From Pomphorhynchus laevis (lineage: Eukaryota > Acanthocephala > Palaeacanthocephala > Echinorhynchida > Pomphorhynchidae): DNA of 64,000 nt. The position numbers and the translations under genes were made by a program. The notes under the pieces were generated by a model. That model was given only the letters and a program-made list of their open reading frames with translations. It did no database searches and was not told where the DNA came from. Where the stretch lies: contig WNNJ02000671.1 in assembly GCA_012934845.2 (NCBI GenBank), positions 1 through 64,000 of the forward strand, given 5' to 3'. This document shows, one piece after another, positions 35,501-50,500 of this stretch (positions are counted from its first letter, which is position 1; each line of letters starts with the position of its first letter).

Positions 35501-38500
35501 GTTTGTTTTCGTATGCTTTGTCTAACTTATCGCCTACTCCATTGTAATTCGCCTTATCATCTCTATCTGCCAACTCTAAGTGAATCTCGCTATCTTTCTA
35601 CTCACCTACGTTCCTGTGCTTTTCTTATGCTACACGTACCTCTTCACTCAACCAACTGCGACCGTTGATATCTAAATATATCTGCTTCTCTACTTTGTAA
35701 TTCCCTACATGATCACCTGCGATTTTCATTCTCAGTCCTATTTTTCAAAAAGGAACTACGTTCAATGCTACTAATCGAGTAACTATTGCCTTCAATCTGT
35801 TTCGATTTTGTGGGTGTGTAAGCATACAGTCTGTGTGCATTTGCCACATTAAAAAACTTTCCTTGTCTATGAAATTAAAAAATTTAATATAAATAAGATT
35901 AATAAAAATTTAATAACAAAAATAATTTAAAATAAAAAAAATATATTTAATAAAAAATCACGTCTTATTATAATAAATTATATATTCATGCTTTTCAGAT
36001 ATTTAATATTTGAATGCAACTGAATTATGTTCGTGGAAGTTTCGTTCAATGCTTTACCGTTTAATGCTTATCCAAAGAAATATAATAGAAACAGAAAATT
36101 TTAATGAAAGATTAAAGATATTGTATCTTAAAAGATAAAATCTTTGAATTTTAATTTAAAAGTTTAATTAATATTTTGTAATTTTTTTGTTGATATTTTG
36201 ATTGATACTTTAATTATTTCAGTTAAAAAATTTCAGTTAATTATTTCAGCTAAACAACGATTAACTAAAATTAATCAATGATGGCCAACTCAATTAACTG
36301 AAACGTATTCTTCAACAATTTAGTAATTTACAATAAACAGATCAAACTTGTCTACATTTTAAAGAGCAAACAAAATATAAATCAAAAATATAATTATATA
36401 TTAATAATTTCAATTATTTTAATCAAAAATAAATTTTTTTTTGATTTATTATACATAAACGCATCAACGAAAATATGAATTAATATATCGTTTAGTGTTA
36501 GATTAAAATAATAGATTTTGATATTATTTTGGATATATATTTAAGATGTACTTTTTCTAATATGACCACAAAAGTGATATCAAAAGTGATATATATCAGT
36601 ATTTTATATAAGTGATTATATCAATAATAATAAATATTAAAATAAATATTATTAAAAAATTAATTGTTGCTGTTCTAGATTATTTTTATATTGTACAATA
36701 TAAATGCAACTAAATCGTTTCTTTTAGCAATTGGAAGGCAAAACGTTTATCCATGATCCTGAAGATAAGAATAATTCCGATAAAGATGATGATAAATCAC
36801 AGATCGAATCTCCTAAATCTGAAGGATTAGATGTAATCGAACTTTAATTATTAAATTTCACATTTTAATCTTGGGACTATTTGTTTTCTTCAACTTCGAA
36901 ATTAAAAAATAATAATTTTATAACAAAAAAACATTTTATAAGATAATTTTATATATTTAATTTTAAACATTTAAAAGTTCGCTTTACTAATTTTCGAAAT
37001 CTTATAAATTTTAATAACGATGATCTGTCGTATACTATATTTTATCTCTAATAATAATTATTAGTACTTCAATAATAAATATATCATTTATTATTAAATT
37101 ATATATCATTTATAAATTTATTTGTTGTTACTTTTTAGGAATAAAATGCATTAATAAAAAACTGCTGTGTATCAGGGTTTAAAATGATAGAATATATAAG
37201 AATAAAATGCATTAATGAAAAAATGGTCTGCTATCAGGATTTAAGTACTGTTCTCCGATTCAACACTTCATAGATGACAAATACTAAAGATGTATCTTTC
37301 TGGAATGAAATTTCACTACCGAAAGTATTATTTGAATTTAAATTTGAAGAAAGCTGGCAAAAACCATCGCAAAATTTATTTAACTGAATATTTCGATGCC
37401 TAGCTGGAATCATCTTCAGCAATTGTAAAGGAAATTTATAAGCGTTCAAGCAAATTACAATTGCTGAAGATGATGCCAGCTAGACATCGAAATATTCGGT
37501 TGAATAAATTTTGAGATAGATTTTGTCAGCTTTCTTCAAATTTAAATGTTATCAAACCGTCGCATTCCTCATTTAAATGCAATTTTCTGAATTATTAGTA
37601 TTCCAATAAATTAATAAATTATGGTATTCCACTTAAATGTATCGATTAACTTTTAATACTTTGACGATTTATGCATTTAAATCTTGATGCAATTTTTTCT
37701 GTCTTTTATGCATTTAGCTTATGTTTATTAGTTGCTCAAATTTACTTATTTAAGATTTAAAAACTAAATTATAAAGTTAAAATTATCTAAAGAATATTAC
37801 CTGAAGTTTGTTATTTTTATTATTTTTTATAGTAAACCCTTTAAATGACGATATATGAAGTCAATCAAATACTTTTTTGTTGCTTAAAGTCTTTCGTTTA
37901 GTAATTTACGAGGAATTATATTTTATAATCCAACTTTATTATTAAACATTAAATAATATTATTTTTTATATTTTTACAAAAATATAATATTACAATGTAG
38001 TAATATTATATTAATATAAAATAATATCATAATGTAATATTATAATAATTAAAATAATTAAAATAATATTAATATTATTAATATTAACATCATTACTACT
38101 CAAATGGTGTAATATAAACTGCCTATGTCTCAATATGGCCAAGTCTAAAATAATTTTATTTTCGTTAAAGTCATCCATCCTTGTAGACGAACTTCCTAAT
38201 TTTGATCTGACTAGAGTAACTGAATTGAAAATCTTAGGTTTAACATTTCAATCTAACCTATCTTGGAGAAAGCATATTCGTAACGTCAAGAAAACAAGCG
38301 CAACTCCTATGTATTTTCTTCGTGAATTAAAATGATTAGGAGCTTGCCAGGATCTATGAGTTCTATTTTACAATTCATGCATACTCTCGATCCTTACGTA
38401 TGGTTATCCAACTTTTTGCACATTGTCCCAAAGAGAGCATAGTATGCTTGTGATAATTCACAGTAAAGCTCAATCAATATGTGGATGCGAGTTGCCTACA

Positions 38501-41500
38501 TTTGATGCAATTCTAGTCAATATTTTCAAGAAAAAGGCAAACTCGAACATTCTTCAAACGCTTACTGAACAGTCTTATTTATAACACACCAATAATCATT
38601 TATACTCAGCTGCTCTACGATCAAATCGTAAGTGGGCAACAGCTTGTTGTAGGACAGAACATCTAAAAAATAGCTTTCTCTACCGGGCTCTTGATTACAT
38701 AAATTCGTGTGGAAAATAAATTTCGGGTCTTCAAAGTAGTTCGCGTTCCAAATATCAAACTACTATTTATTTTGGCTATTTATTTTATCTATATTGTTAT
38801 CAATTTGTACGATGAAAGTGTTACAAATAGCGAAGTTATCCGCTATTTGGATTTTTTGATAAATAAAATTTATCAAAAAATAATAATAAATTTAGTAATT
38901 TATTAAATTATTAATAAATATTTATTAATAAATAATAGAACATATATGATTATTTAATTTATAAACAATTAATAATAATATATTTTATTTATAATTATTG
39001 TTATACTTTTCCTTTTATTTAGCTAAATTCTAATGTTGATAATCAACATTTTCTCGAGGTTGACATGTCTGATAAAATTATTGACACGAATTCTCAAAGT
39101 GATTGCTCTGAAATTGAAATATCTGATGCGGAAGACACAAGTAACGATAAAAATAAGGAAGATGATGAAAACATGGTATGTACAAACAGACGCTTCACTT
39201 GAATAGTGGAGCTTTCGTTTCACTGAATTTAAATTTTCAAATCAAGGAAATTTTAATAATCTTACTTATACATGGTATTTCACGGCCGTAATTTTATTAA
39301 CATATTCATTTAAATCAGTTTATTAAATTATTTCTTTGTAATTTTATAAATAAAATAGTGTATTTTAAAATAAAAATATATATTATCAAATTTAAGCATA
39401 TTAATTAATTATTTAATTGATTTAAATACATATGGTTGATATGCACTCATCTACACGCTGCCATAACTTAATTTATATTTTTTAATATACGTTGTTTATT
39501 CATTTACTGCTATTTAGCGTACAAAATTTGATATTTTAAATTATATCCCTTAAACGTTAAAAGATATGATAGCTTTTACAACTAGTTACTCGTATTGACA
39601 TTCAATATATAAAATTAATATTTTAAAACTGTCTATTTATCTTAAAAATGTAATCAAATTAGATTTACGTTTGAAACTGATATTAAATAATTCATACTAT
39701 TTTATTTTTGAAATTCCTTCAAATTATATATTGCATTATATATAATATATGTATTATATATTAGAATAAATATTAGAATATATTATATATTAGAATATAT
39801 TAGAATATATGTGAAAGTACCATTTTAATTATAAATATATAATTTAATTATATAATATATAATTTAATATGTAAAATTTATAATTTAATAATATTAATCG
39901 CTGCTTATTAAGCTTTAAAAAAGCTTAATAATTGCTAATTTTTGAGCTTTTTATAATTTAGTAGTTATGAAAACCTATTATTACTAATTTAGATAGCTTT
40001 GTTGATAGATTTGGCTTTTGTTTTAATTTGATTTCAGAAGTATTAATTTTATCAAGTTGTTCTTTACCAAAAAACACAAGTCTTCTTTTGTATACCCAAA
40101 CTATACAACAATTTTCGCACATTTACTCTTTAATTTCTGATATTCCTTTTATTTATCTTGCGATTTAAATTTCCAGATGGTTCAATCAATTGCAATTCAT
40201 TTTTGTTTCATTTTTAGGTTATTTTCATTTTATGTCATTTTTCAATTCATTTTTATGCTACAAGTGATTCAAATGCCATCTAAAGTGTTGATATCAATTA
40301 ATATATAATTGATGTATAATTAATGATAATGAGACGATTTATATTTTACTATTGAACTTTAGGCAATAATAACAATTTAGTAAATACACAAATACAGGAA
40401 CGAGTAAATATAAAATTCAAATACCAGATAGCGAAAATTTTAAGTAACATTATATTTTAGGCTGTTTCTAAGTTTTAAGCGATCTACCTTACTTAGTGTA
40501 AGGTTTGATAAATGCAATGCAATGAGAAAACTTGCATCAGGCGAATAAAAGTCTCTAATCACAAAAAGTACATCAAGATTCTTTGCGATGCATATGATGA
40601 AGGCTAATTGAGCGTGATAATATCTTTTATAATAGAAATTAAATATCTGTTGATTTAGACGAGCAATTTCATGGTGGTAAATTCATAGAATCGTAAATAA
40701 CAAATATTTTTTATTCACAAGTAATCTAAAGAGTGACAAAATTTTATTTGCCCTTTTCATCCAAATTTCGGAATGTTTTATATTTAAAATTAATGACAAT
40801 TTGCAAACAAAATGTAACTTATAATAACACAGCGTGCTAATTCATAAAAACTTTTCATTTTTTCAAATTAATGAGGGCGTAACATATTTTAGACTTGCAA
40901 TCATTTTATTTAAAAAAACATATTGAATAACTTAAAATAATTTAAAATTATTTCTCATTTTTTATTGTTTTTATACTCATTTTTCATTTTTGTTTTTACC
41001 TTAAATAATTTTTTACTTTAAATAATTTTCAATTTTATTAGCTCACCTGTTTACCACATGATCCATTTCTGTGTTGCTTGTAGTACTCGTTCTTATCGCC
41101 GTCTTTTGTATTTCCGATCCTTCTGAACAACATTGTTAACATCTAAAATTACAAATTCATAAAATTTTATAATTTATTCAGTAATTATATATATAAATAG
41201 TCCAAATCACAACTTTTTTCAAAACATAAAAACGATAAAAGACGTTTAAAACATCCGTCTGAAGTTATTATATATAGTTGTTGAGAAATATACAAAGTAG
41301 TTAATATATAATATACATTATATATAATATATTATATAATATATATAGTCGTTGTCGGTATAGCGTAGTCTAGATAATGCCTTTACTATCTCTATATCAA
41401 TGTATCTAGAAAATCTAGTTCACATTTATCATAAAGAATGTGACCACGTTTTATTCTCAAATTTGCATTAATTTGTTCATTGACCAAAAAGCGTGTTTTG

Positions 41501-44500
41501 AATACATTAATAACCTTCTTTATCTTCTTGCGGTACATAGCCCTACGATGAGTCCGGGTGTACCATTGAACGGCAGCAGCGGACAAAACAATACCAGCAT
41601 GTCCGACCAAAATCTTGCATGTTATGAATCAAAGTGTACGAAGTTGTACGGTCGTAGGCTCTATTACTTTATCTATATAATTGTAGTTGTTGGCAAAAAC
41701 CGGAGTTCGATTACAAGTAGAGCAGACTTCATTATCACTCCTAGACGAGCTGATGGTAGCCGGCAGCACTCATCAGTATGGTGAACTACCATCAGTCGTT
41801 TCTGCTGCCTTGTGATATATTAAAAGGGCATCTCCGAGAATTTGCTAACGTGGTAGCATGGGCCTAGCCTCTTTAAACTAACCGTGAGCGTTCCGGATCA
41901 TTCTAATTTTATTCAGCAGGAATTTTACTTGCTGCCGTTGCTTGCTTTCTCACAGGATCCTTTGAAGGATACGCATTTAAAATTATATATATAATATATA
42001 ATATAGTTTTAAGCATTTATTATATATATTGCCGTATATTTTAAATAATTTATTTATTATAATAAATAAATGGCATCAAACTCAGTGATGTTCTGTATGC
42101 AATTTGAAACAATGTAACAAATGTTATTTTATTTATCCGTTGTTAATGTTATTAACAAAGGAAATAACCTTTGTAAAGACTTATAATCCATATTCTGATC
42201 CATAATATGCTATTTATTAGTCAATTCATTAAAATTGACCTTTATTTTAAATTTCAATCTAAAATTTTGAACGTATCATTGGATACGTTTAATATTATAC
42301 GTTCACTTGAACTTATGATATTAATAGTATATCATTATTAATATTATATAATATTAATAATGAAGTCTATTCCGTTTTCACTTCAAATGAAGTCTATTTC
42401 GTTTTTAAGCCAAAATGAAATAGATTTGGCTTAAAATTAATTTGTATATTGTAAATGTAATATTTTAATAATATTTTTAATAGTTGATGCTGATCCATTA
42501 TTGATAATAATTATTGGAGCTGGATTAAAGGAAAGACGAAATTATTTTTCATATTTTGCTAACTACTGTTAGCATCTTCAGCAAATTACCAATTTTCCGA
42601 AGATGATTTGTTAAGGTAATTGCTGTCTTATCATATTATGCAGAAATAAAAACTGAATTTTTGATACACTGAAAATTGTTAGCATATTGTAACTTATCAC
42701 GTGATCAGTACAATCCACTGAAGAGATAATCTCACAGAGTGGATCATAATTTACATTTTATGATAATTTTTTTGATCCAATGCACGAATGTAACATATAA
42801 ATGAAATGAACTTATAAATGAAATGCTACTTTTAGTCGATGTCTATTAAAGCTTGTTGGCATGATATTACAAATTTTAATAAAAATTTGTTTATTTAAAT
42901 TTAAATTAATAATTATTGGAACTGGATTAAAGGAAAGACGAAATTATTTTTGATATTTCGCTAACTTCTGTTAGCAATTGGAATCATCTTCTGAAGATTC
43001 AAATTTTCTGAAGATGCTAACAGAAGTTAGCGAAATATCAAAAATAATTTCGTCTTTCCTTTAATTTAGCTCCAATAATTATTTATTGTCATATAGTTCA
43101 TAAAATTGAAGAATTATAGGCTGTAATTCAGCCTATGCATTTTGTACACAGTGATTCCAAATTGTTTAGTCACCGATTTTGTAGACAGCGATTCCATTAA
43201 AGGTTACACACATCCGTTTATTATGTCTCGGAGTTCAAAATGTTATTCCATTTAGTTGACAAAATTTAAAGAATTTATTATGTGATATCGACTGTTGTTG
43301 CAAAGACGGGACACTGAGTGGTGTTCATGTATTTATAATATCGCTTATAAATCCACATTGTCATGTGCAACTCTCCATGTAATACATCAATGCGTTAAAT
43401 TATGTTTTAAGCAACAAAAAGGTTTATTTCAACGTTTCGCTCGAAGGCGTTTTCAATCTAAAAACAAGTGAAAAATATTAAAAAATAATCAGTTAATTGC
43501 TATCAATATCTTTGCCAATAGTTAACATATTACGAATTTATATCTTTATGTATGTCGATAAAAAGCTATCCAATCCACCTTTGTTCTACTTTACGTTCTA
43601 CTATATAAATCAATCAATATTTACTTGGTAATGTGCGTTACCAAGAAATTACTAGTTGTATTTAATTAAATTTACATTTTGTAAATTGAATGATTACATT
43701 TCGTAGTTTGAAGGATCATCGTATTTTCTTGGTAATGTGCGTTACCAAGAAATTACTAGTTGTATTTAATTAAATTTACATTTTGTAGTTTGAAGGATCA
43801 TCGTATTAATTACGAATATAAGTAAATATTGTTACTTAAGATCTAAGATCAATATATCTAATTATTTATCTTTTAAATAAAAAATATAATTTCTCTTTCA
43901 AATAATTTTAATCAAAATACTATTTAAATAAAATTCAAATAATTGTAATCCAGTTTCAGTTTTTAAATGATTAAACAATAAAAGCATTATGTGCGCGAAT
44001 TGTAATTTCATCTTTTAAATTATTTGCAAATATTCTTCATTAAGGAATAATTACCAAAGATTTGAGATTTACACTTATAGTGTAAAGTGTTGAATAAATA
44101 AAGTGTTGCCTTTATAAAATTTAGTTTTATATTCAGTTAAATTAGCTTTAAATCAAATCTTTCTTTCGATAACATGCTTATTTTGATAAAATTATATTTT
44201 TATTTTATTTAATTAACACAATTAGAAATATATCCATCCTGATCGATTTAGTTTTTAAGTGCTACGTTGGTATATCAAATTCTGTTTCGCTTTAAAACGA
44301 ATATAAAATAATGATTAAATTCAGTACACGGTAGGACTTAGTAATTAATAACAATCTATAACCGTACTACTCTAAACTATTTATGTTATTCTCTTAAAAT
44401 ATAGCGTCAATTCTAGAAGTCTTGAGTGGAACAAGAAGAGTTCCCCTTAAAGGAACTCCTTGGTCGATTTAATTGACAATAAACGTTTGATGTTAATTAA

Positions 44501-47500
44501 GAAATATTTGTTAATTTAAAGGAACAAAGGAAAATTAAAGACTAAAGGATTATTAAACATTTCAATGGCAACTGCCATCATCAGGAAAAAGAAAATTGGT
44601 ATAGTCTTTAAAAACTTTAACGATTTTCTTTTCCTGATTTTCATTGCTTACATTGATGACAGTGACATTGAAATATTATTCAACTAACATTGATGAATAT
44701 CATTGATGTCAACTAACATCAATGATATGAATAACTAACATCAATGATATTGATGTCAACTAACATCAATGACAAGATATAAATACATATGTTTTGTATT
44801 TTTGTTGTACATTTTTAGTGTTTTTGTTTCGTTGTTGTGTTTTGTTTGCTGCGGTCCCTACAAATGAAAATGTTACATGAATAAGTATTTACAACGATTT
44901 TGATTCCAGCATCAATGTACAAACCGACAATAAACTGTATTTATGTGACTTTTTCATTTTTATGTTAATTTTCTGAAGATGCAAGTAATTAAGAGCAAAA
45001 TATCAAAATAATTTTTCTTGCCGTTTAACTATACCTGATAGTTCCTGGAAATTTAAAAACCTTTAATTATACATTAAATGAATTCATCTGATCAAAATAA
45101 CTGATGAAAGATAAAATTATGAGATATTTTCTTACCAGATTAATTCAATTTACTTATCAGCTTCAGTCTAAAGAAGCTGATAAGTCTTAAGACTTGTATC
45201 ACTTTGCAATTAACTTTTTAAATTATGCTATGTTTTCAGTTCTCGAACACTTTAAGTTGATTTGTAAACGCATTAATTTGTTTCTTAATTAAATATTGCA
45301 GCGAACCAGATTCTGTAAAAAATGAGCATTGCGAATTTAATTATTAATTATTAATTCTAATAAATATTATCATAACATTTTTGAAAATATAACATGTCAA
45401 CTTCTAAGATTTTATCTATCAAAAGTGCACTTTTCTATTGCTTGTAAGAAAACTAGGTCAAACCAGTTTTATGTGCTTGGGCTTTAATTCAAAACGATAT
45501 TTAAAAGGCTCATTAAATATTAAAATAATTCCCATTTTTCTGACATTTATTGACATTTCTATAAGTGTGAATATTTTAAATTTAAATATTGATTGTTTCT
45601 TAGCCTCTTTAGACTCTTTTCGTTACGAATAAAAATGCAACTATCGGGATAGCAATTTTACCGATGAAAATGTGATACACATTTCCGTACATTTTCTTGA
45701 GGCAAAAACGTAATCAAATACGATAGTTAAGAATATAATTTTTCTCTAATAAACCAATGGAAATTTATTCAAACAAATTATGACTATGAAAATTGCTTAA
45801 TTTTCGTTAAGATATATTTAATTTATTTAGGTTTTTCTTACAATAATTGCCTTATTATATCTTAACTTTATTAATTTAAAAAAAAATTAATTTATTTCAC
45901 CAGAAGATAATGATTTCGAAATTTAGGCTAATCAGTTAATATTAATTAATAATATTGACTTCAAAATCATTTGAAGCATTTAATAGATACATATTTTATA
46001 CAATCAGATATATAAATAGTAAAATATATAAATAAGCACAATTTTATTAAAAATAAATTTAAAATCATTAGCGGATAATTGTTATGAATGGATTTTAAAT
46101 AATATATTATGTATTATATATTAATACATAATATATGTATTAATATTAATAATATTATTTATTAATATCATAGATATTATTACATTAATCTAGGTTCCCG
46201 CAAATGGGCCTTAATTTACAATTTTAAAGAAAACAAACCTCACCAAGCCAGTTTTAATATTCAAAAAGTCAGTAAATTATTCTTCCTGAATTAAGCATAT
46301 ATCCCTTTGAGGACGATTTATAGCTGATCGAGCTCCACGGACAAATCGAGAAGTCCTCTTTGCAAGGATAATGCTGATGCAACTACGTAATCTGGTTATT
46401 TCATCGTTGTATGAGCTGTTATGACTCCTTGCCAGGGAGCTCGCGATTCTCTTTAACAGGATTGCCGCTTCCGTACCCGCCCCGCCGAAGCATGGTCGGT
46501 GGGACGGGTAGGGAAGCGGCAATCCTGTTAAAGAGAGTTAATGAGCGGCAATCCTGTTAAAGTCAATCCTGTTAACTTTTCTTCCTTAGTTCATGAAATT
46601 CGAAGCATGGTCCGATACTCTTACTGGATTTAGAGGAAGCGTATGCGTTGAACACGTAGATATCAAGAAAAGTACACTCCGTTCTGTTTCCAAAGATTCC
46701 GGAACATGATTTGTCAAGTCTCGCTTCAGGATCAATAGTTGTACCGTGATTTTGGAAGCATTTCATCGTACAGATGGGATAGTTTTGGCTCAATTGCTAC
46801 GTTATGACAACATTTCGTTAATCTATTCGCTAGAAAATCACGGACGGCATCGTGTCTCATTGATGGCAAGCCGTCTAAAGGGCACGAGAAAGTGTATGAT
46901 ATCGAGTTTGGTTCTTTATATTGGCAGTATTTCGGTGATGAGGGATGGATAAATCCGTATTTGGTGACTAGTGCGTCTTGAAAGACTGTATTATTTTTTC
47001 TGGAAGAAGAACTGTTTGTTGGGTATGTTTACAACCACGAAGATGATCCAGATACTGATGCATGCTCGATGGCATTCTTGAGAGTATAATCGACCTGATT
47101 TATAATGTCATTGCGATTCATCCTTTTCGCTTTTAAACAGTTAGCACGAATTTCTTTACATAATCTGTTTTGATTATTTATTAGCTCTGTAACGTCTCCT
47201 AAACATGGCTCGCACACCATACGTGACGCGTTATATTGTTGGTCTACTGGACGCATAGGGTCTTTAACGCCGATACCACCATCTCTCAACGTCATGCTAA
47301 ACACCCTCCATAGAACTTCATTTTTTTCAATATCAATTCCAGTTAATTCAGTTATCATCGATCTTATCGATTGTGCCAGCGCCTCAAACCATTCAATCGA
47401 GCTATGACATGATCGTTGCATATGTATCCATTTTTGTTGAAGAGATATTATGAGAGCAACAAATGCGATCTGTAGCTCAGAACGACCGATTTGTGTGAGA

Positions 47501-50500
47501 CGAGTAACTGTCTTGATCAACGAACGCACATCAGATTGAATATGCTCTTTTACAAAGTCATCCTTTCCAATGGGAGACCCCAATATAGACACGCCATCTA
47601 TGTCAACAGAAATTTGGAGGTCATCAAATAAAGTGTGAAGCGTTTCAGCTATACATCCATTTCCTATAGCCGACATTTCGCTGGATTAACGAAGAAACCA
47701 TATGACGGTCCAATTTTTGGTAGCAGTACAAACGCCATCTTCACTGTATCAAGATCACCGACCAGATTGCCGTCATCAGCATACCAGCACTGGAGCACAT
47801 CAGGATACTCCGCATATATCTTTTGTATCATAGGAAGTGTAGCTGCAGCATAATCAGACATCGATAAAGCATCTCCTTGTGTGAATCCTTCTTGCGAGAG
47901 TATAATTTCATTCCCAATTGTCAATGAAGTCGGGTTTCTATAGAGGTTCGACAGAACATTCGATAGCGCTGGGCATATTTGTGGTATGTTGGTCAGGGCA
48001 GTTTTATTGTTGATTTGATTAAATGCATTATCTGCATCAATAGTCAAGACCACCGAATTTGGTTTACTCGATAACAAATCACGTAAGGCATAGACTACAA
48101 ATTCAGTACCTGCGCGCTGACCAGCACAAAACCACAAAAATGTGCTTTACCGCATATCTGTTGTAGCTATGGCCATGCAACATCAAGTATGACTTTCGAT
48201 ATGATACGTCTTGAGGCATCACCTATTCAAATTGGACGCATACCTGGATTCTTACTTAATGCAATAAGGCGGCTTGTCGTAAAAGATTTGATCGACTCAT
48301 CAGAAGCTTCCTTAGCCGCGATTTGTTGAGCAAACTGCTAGCGCATCCGATAGTTGTTGTGACTCCGTACCAAAATTCGAAAGCATTTCTGTCCATGATT
48401 TTGCGTCTATTCCAGAAGGTCTTGCACTACCCTTTGTTATCCTAGCAGCCTTAATTATTTTTGATCCGTCAATACTCTCGAAAGCAACTGGGTTGAAGTC
48501 ATGTGTTTCAGTTATTGGTTGAGTGATTAGTGCTTCCTCATGTATGTCAGCTGGTTGTGGATGCTTATCAATAAGTATCTGTCTCACTGATTTACCACAT
48601 GTTAAGGTATCCAGGCCCATCGGTACGCCGTGTCTAGACTCTGCTTTGATTAATTATATCGCTGCCGTTATCTTACCATTGAGAACAAGCTTCCGAAATA
48701 GTTTCGTTGTATCGTTGGTTATACTGTTGTGTGATTTTTTACGTCAAGGCGCTGGAGATATCTAGCTTCTTTTAATAGAGATGATATTTATAATATAATA
48801 TTATATATAATATAATATATATAATATTATATATATTATATAATTATATATTATAATATAATATATTATAATTATATATATTATAATATATATTATAATA
48901 ATATTATATTATATATTATATATTATAATATATTATATATAATAATATATATTTTATAATATCATATATAATATTATATATGAATATATAATATTAATAT
49001 TATATTAATTTTCTTTAATTAGTAATTTATAACAAGACTACATGGCTACCCTCGAATTGGTCCTTACCCTCGAATGAGTCCTTATATAATATTATTAATA
49101 ATATTAATAATATGACGTGGGCATACGTCATTAACATGTATTTGACCTTGCTGCTATGTTGGGTCAGCAGTGCGAAGTAGAAGAACAGGGTCGAAGCCTG
49201 ATAACATAGCAGTTTCTCCTGGAGACTTCTAATCCTTATTCTGATACATTGTCGTTTATTTATTAGTCAATTCATAAAAATTTACTTTTATTTAAAATTT
49301 CAATTTTTAATTTTAACTTGATATAAATAAAATCTTATATAAAATCTTTTATAATTATTTAATTGTTTTATTTTTATTTGGCCTTGTTTTTAATTTATAT
49401 AGTATACATGTAATAGATATATTTAGTTATTTAATTTAATATATTAAAAAGATTTTATAATAATGGCCTGAGAAGTTATTTATTAATGTCCACTACATCC
49501 TCTCGGTTTGTGGCTGAAAGCAAAAGATACAGTATTTGCATTAAAATCAAAATGGTTTTATTATTAATCGCGACTGGTATGTGAAATTATACTTGTAGAC
49601 TCTTTAACTTTGACTGAAGATTTGATATTTTAACCGTTTGATAGCATCAGACTGCATGTAGATGTTGTCTAAACAAATTATTATGTTGTTATTAATAATC
49701 ATTTATTATTTAATTATTTATTTTTTATTTGTTATTATTTTTAATTTATATATAATGTAAAATAAGTCGACTTAGCTGATCTGATTTAAAGTTTAGACTT
49801 AATTTCCTCTTTCTTTCTAGGTAGTTAATAAAATAAAAAGCCAAGCAGAAAATTAATGTTTAAGAAACTACATTTGGATGGCTTCTGTCATCATCGGATT
49901 TTACAAGTTTTACAAATCACAAAAATATTGCTTTTTGAAAGTGGAATGTAATGATTTACAATTTAATTACAAATTTTATTTAATATACAAATTTATCGAA
50001 TTTATTGCAAATTATATTTTTTATTTAGCATTATTTTTAATTTATAAATAAATAGCATAAAATAAGAAAATAAACTAATTTGTACAGTTAAGTATTTAGT
50101 ATTTTTTAGTTTAGTAATAAAAATTATTTTACTTTTTTAGCGACATTTTAGTCGAACTTTTGGTTTTGCTGGTACGCGTTCAAAATTATAGTTTAGTATT
50201 TTTCTAAAAAGAGAATTTAAAATGAATATTTAGGTAAATGAGATTAAATAAATAAGTGGGAATAAATAATTATTGTTTAACATTTAATCAATTCACTCTA
50301 ATTTTCGTTCTTTATGTAGCATGTTAAATACGCCGTTTGATAATATAAACGATTTTTATCTTTAAATGGTTACAAAATATTGCTTTCATCGACTTTTATA
50401 GGATCATCAATTTCGTAGAACAGTAAACGATTATAAAATTATAATAAAGTATTAAAAATTATTGCAATTTCTTTTTTCACAAGAAAAGTTCACTTTTTTC

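Noticed and set aside
41547-41596. CGATGAGTCC...GGACAAAAC as a hammerhead ribozyme
   Set aside because: The stem GTCC/GGAC fits, but the CTGANGA box is interrupted and GAAA is AAAA; too many departures.
48775-49000. TATA-rich block as a promoter or origin
   Set aside because: Simple palindromic A/T microsatellite inside an intron; no supporting signal.
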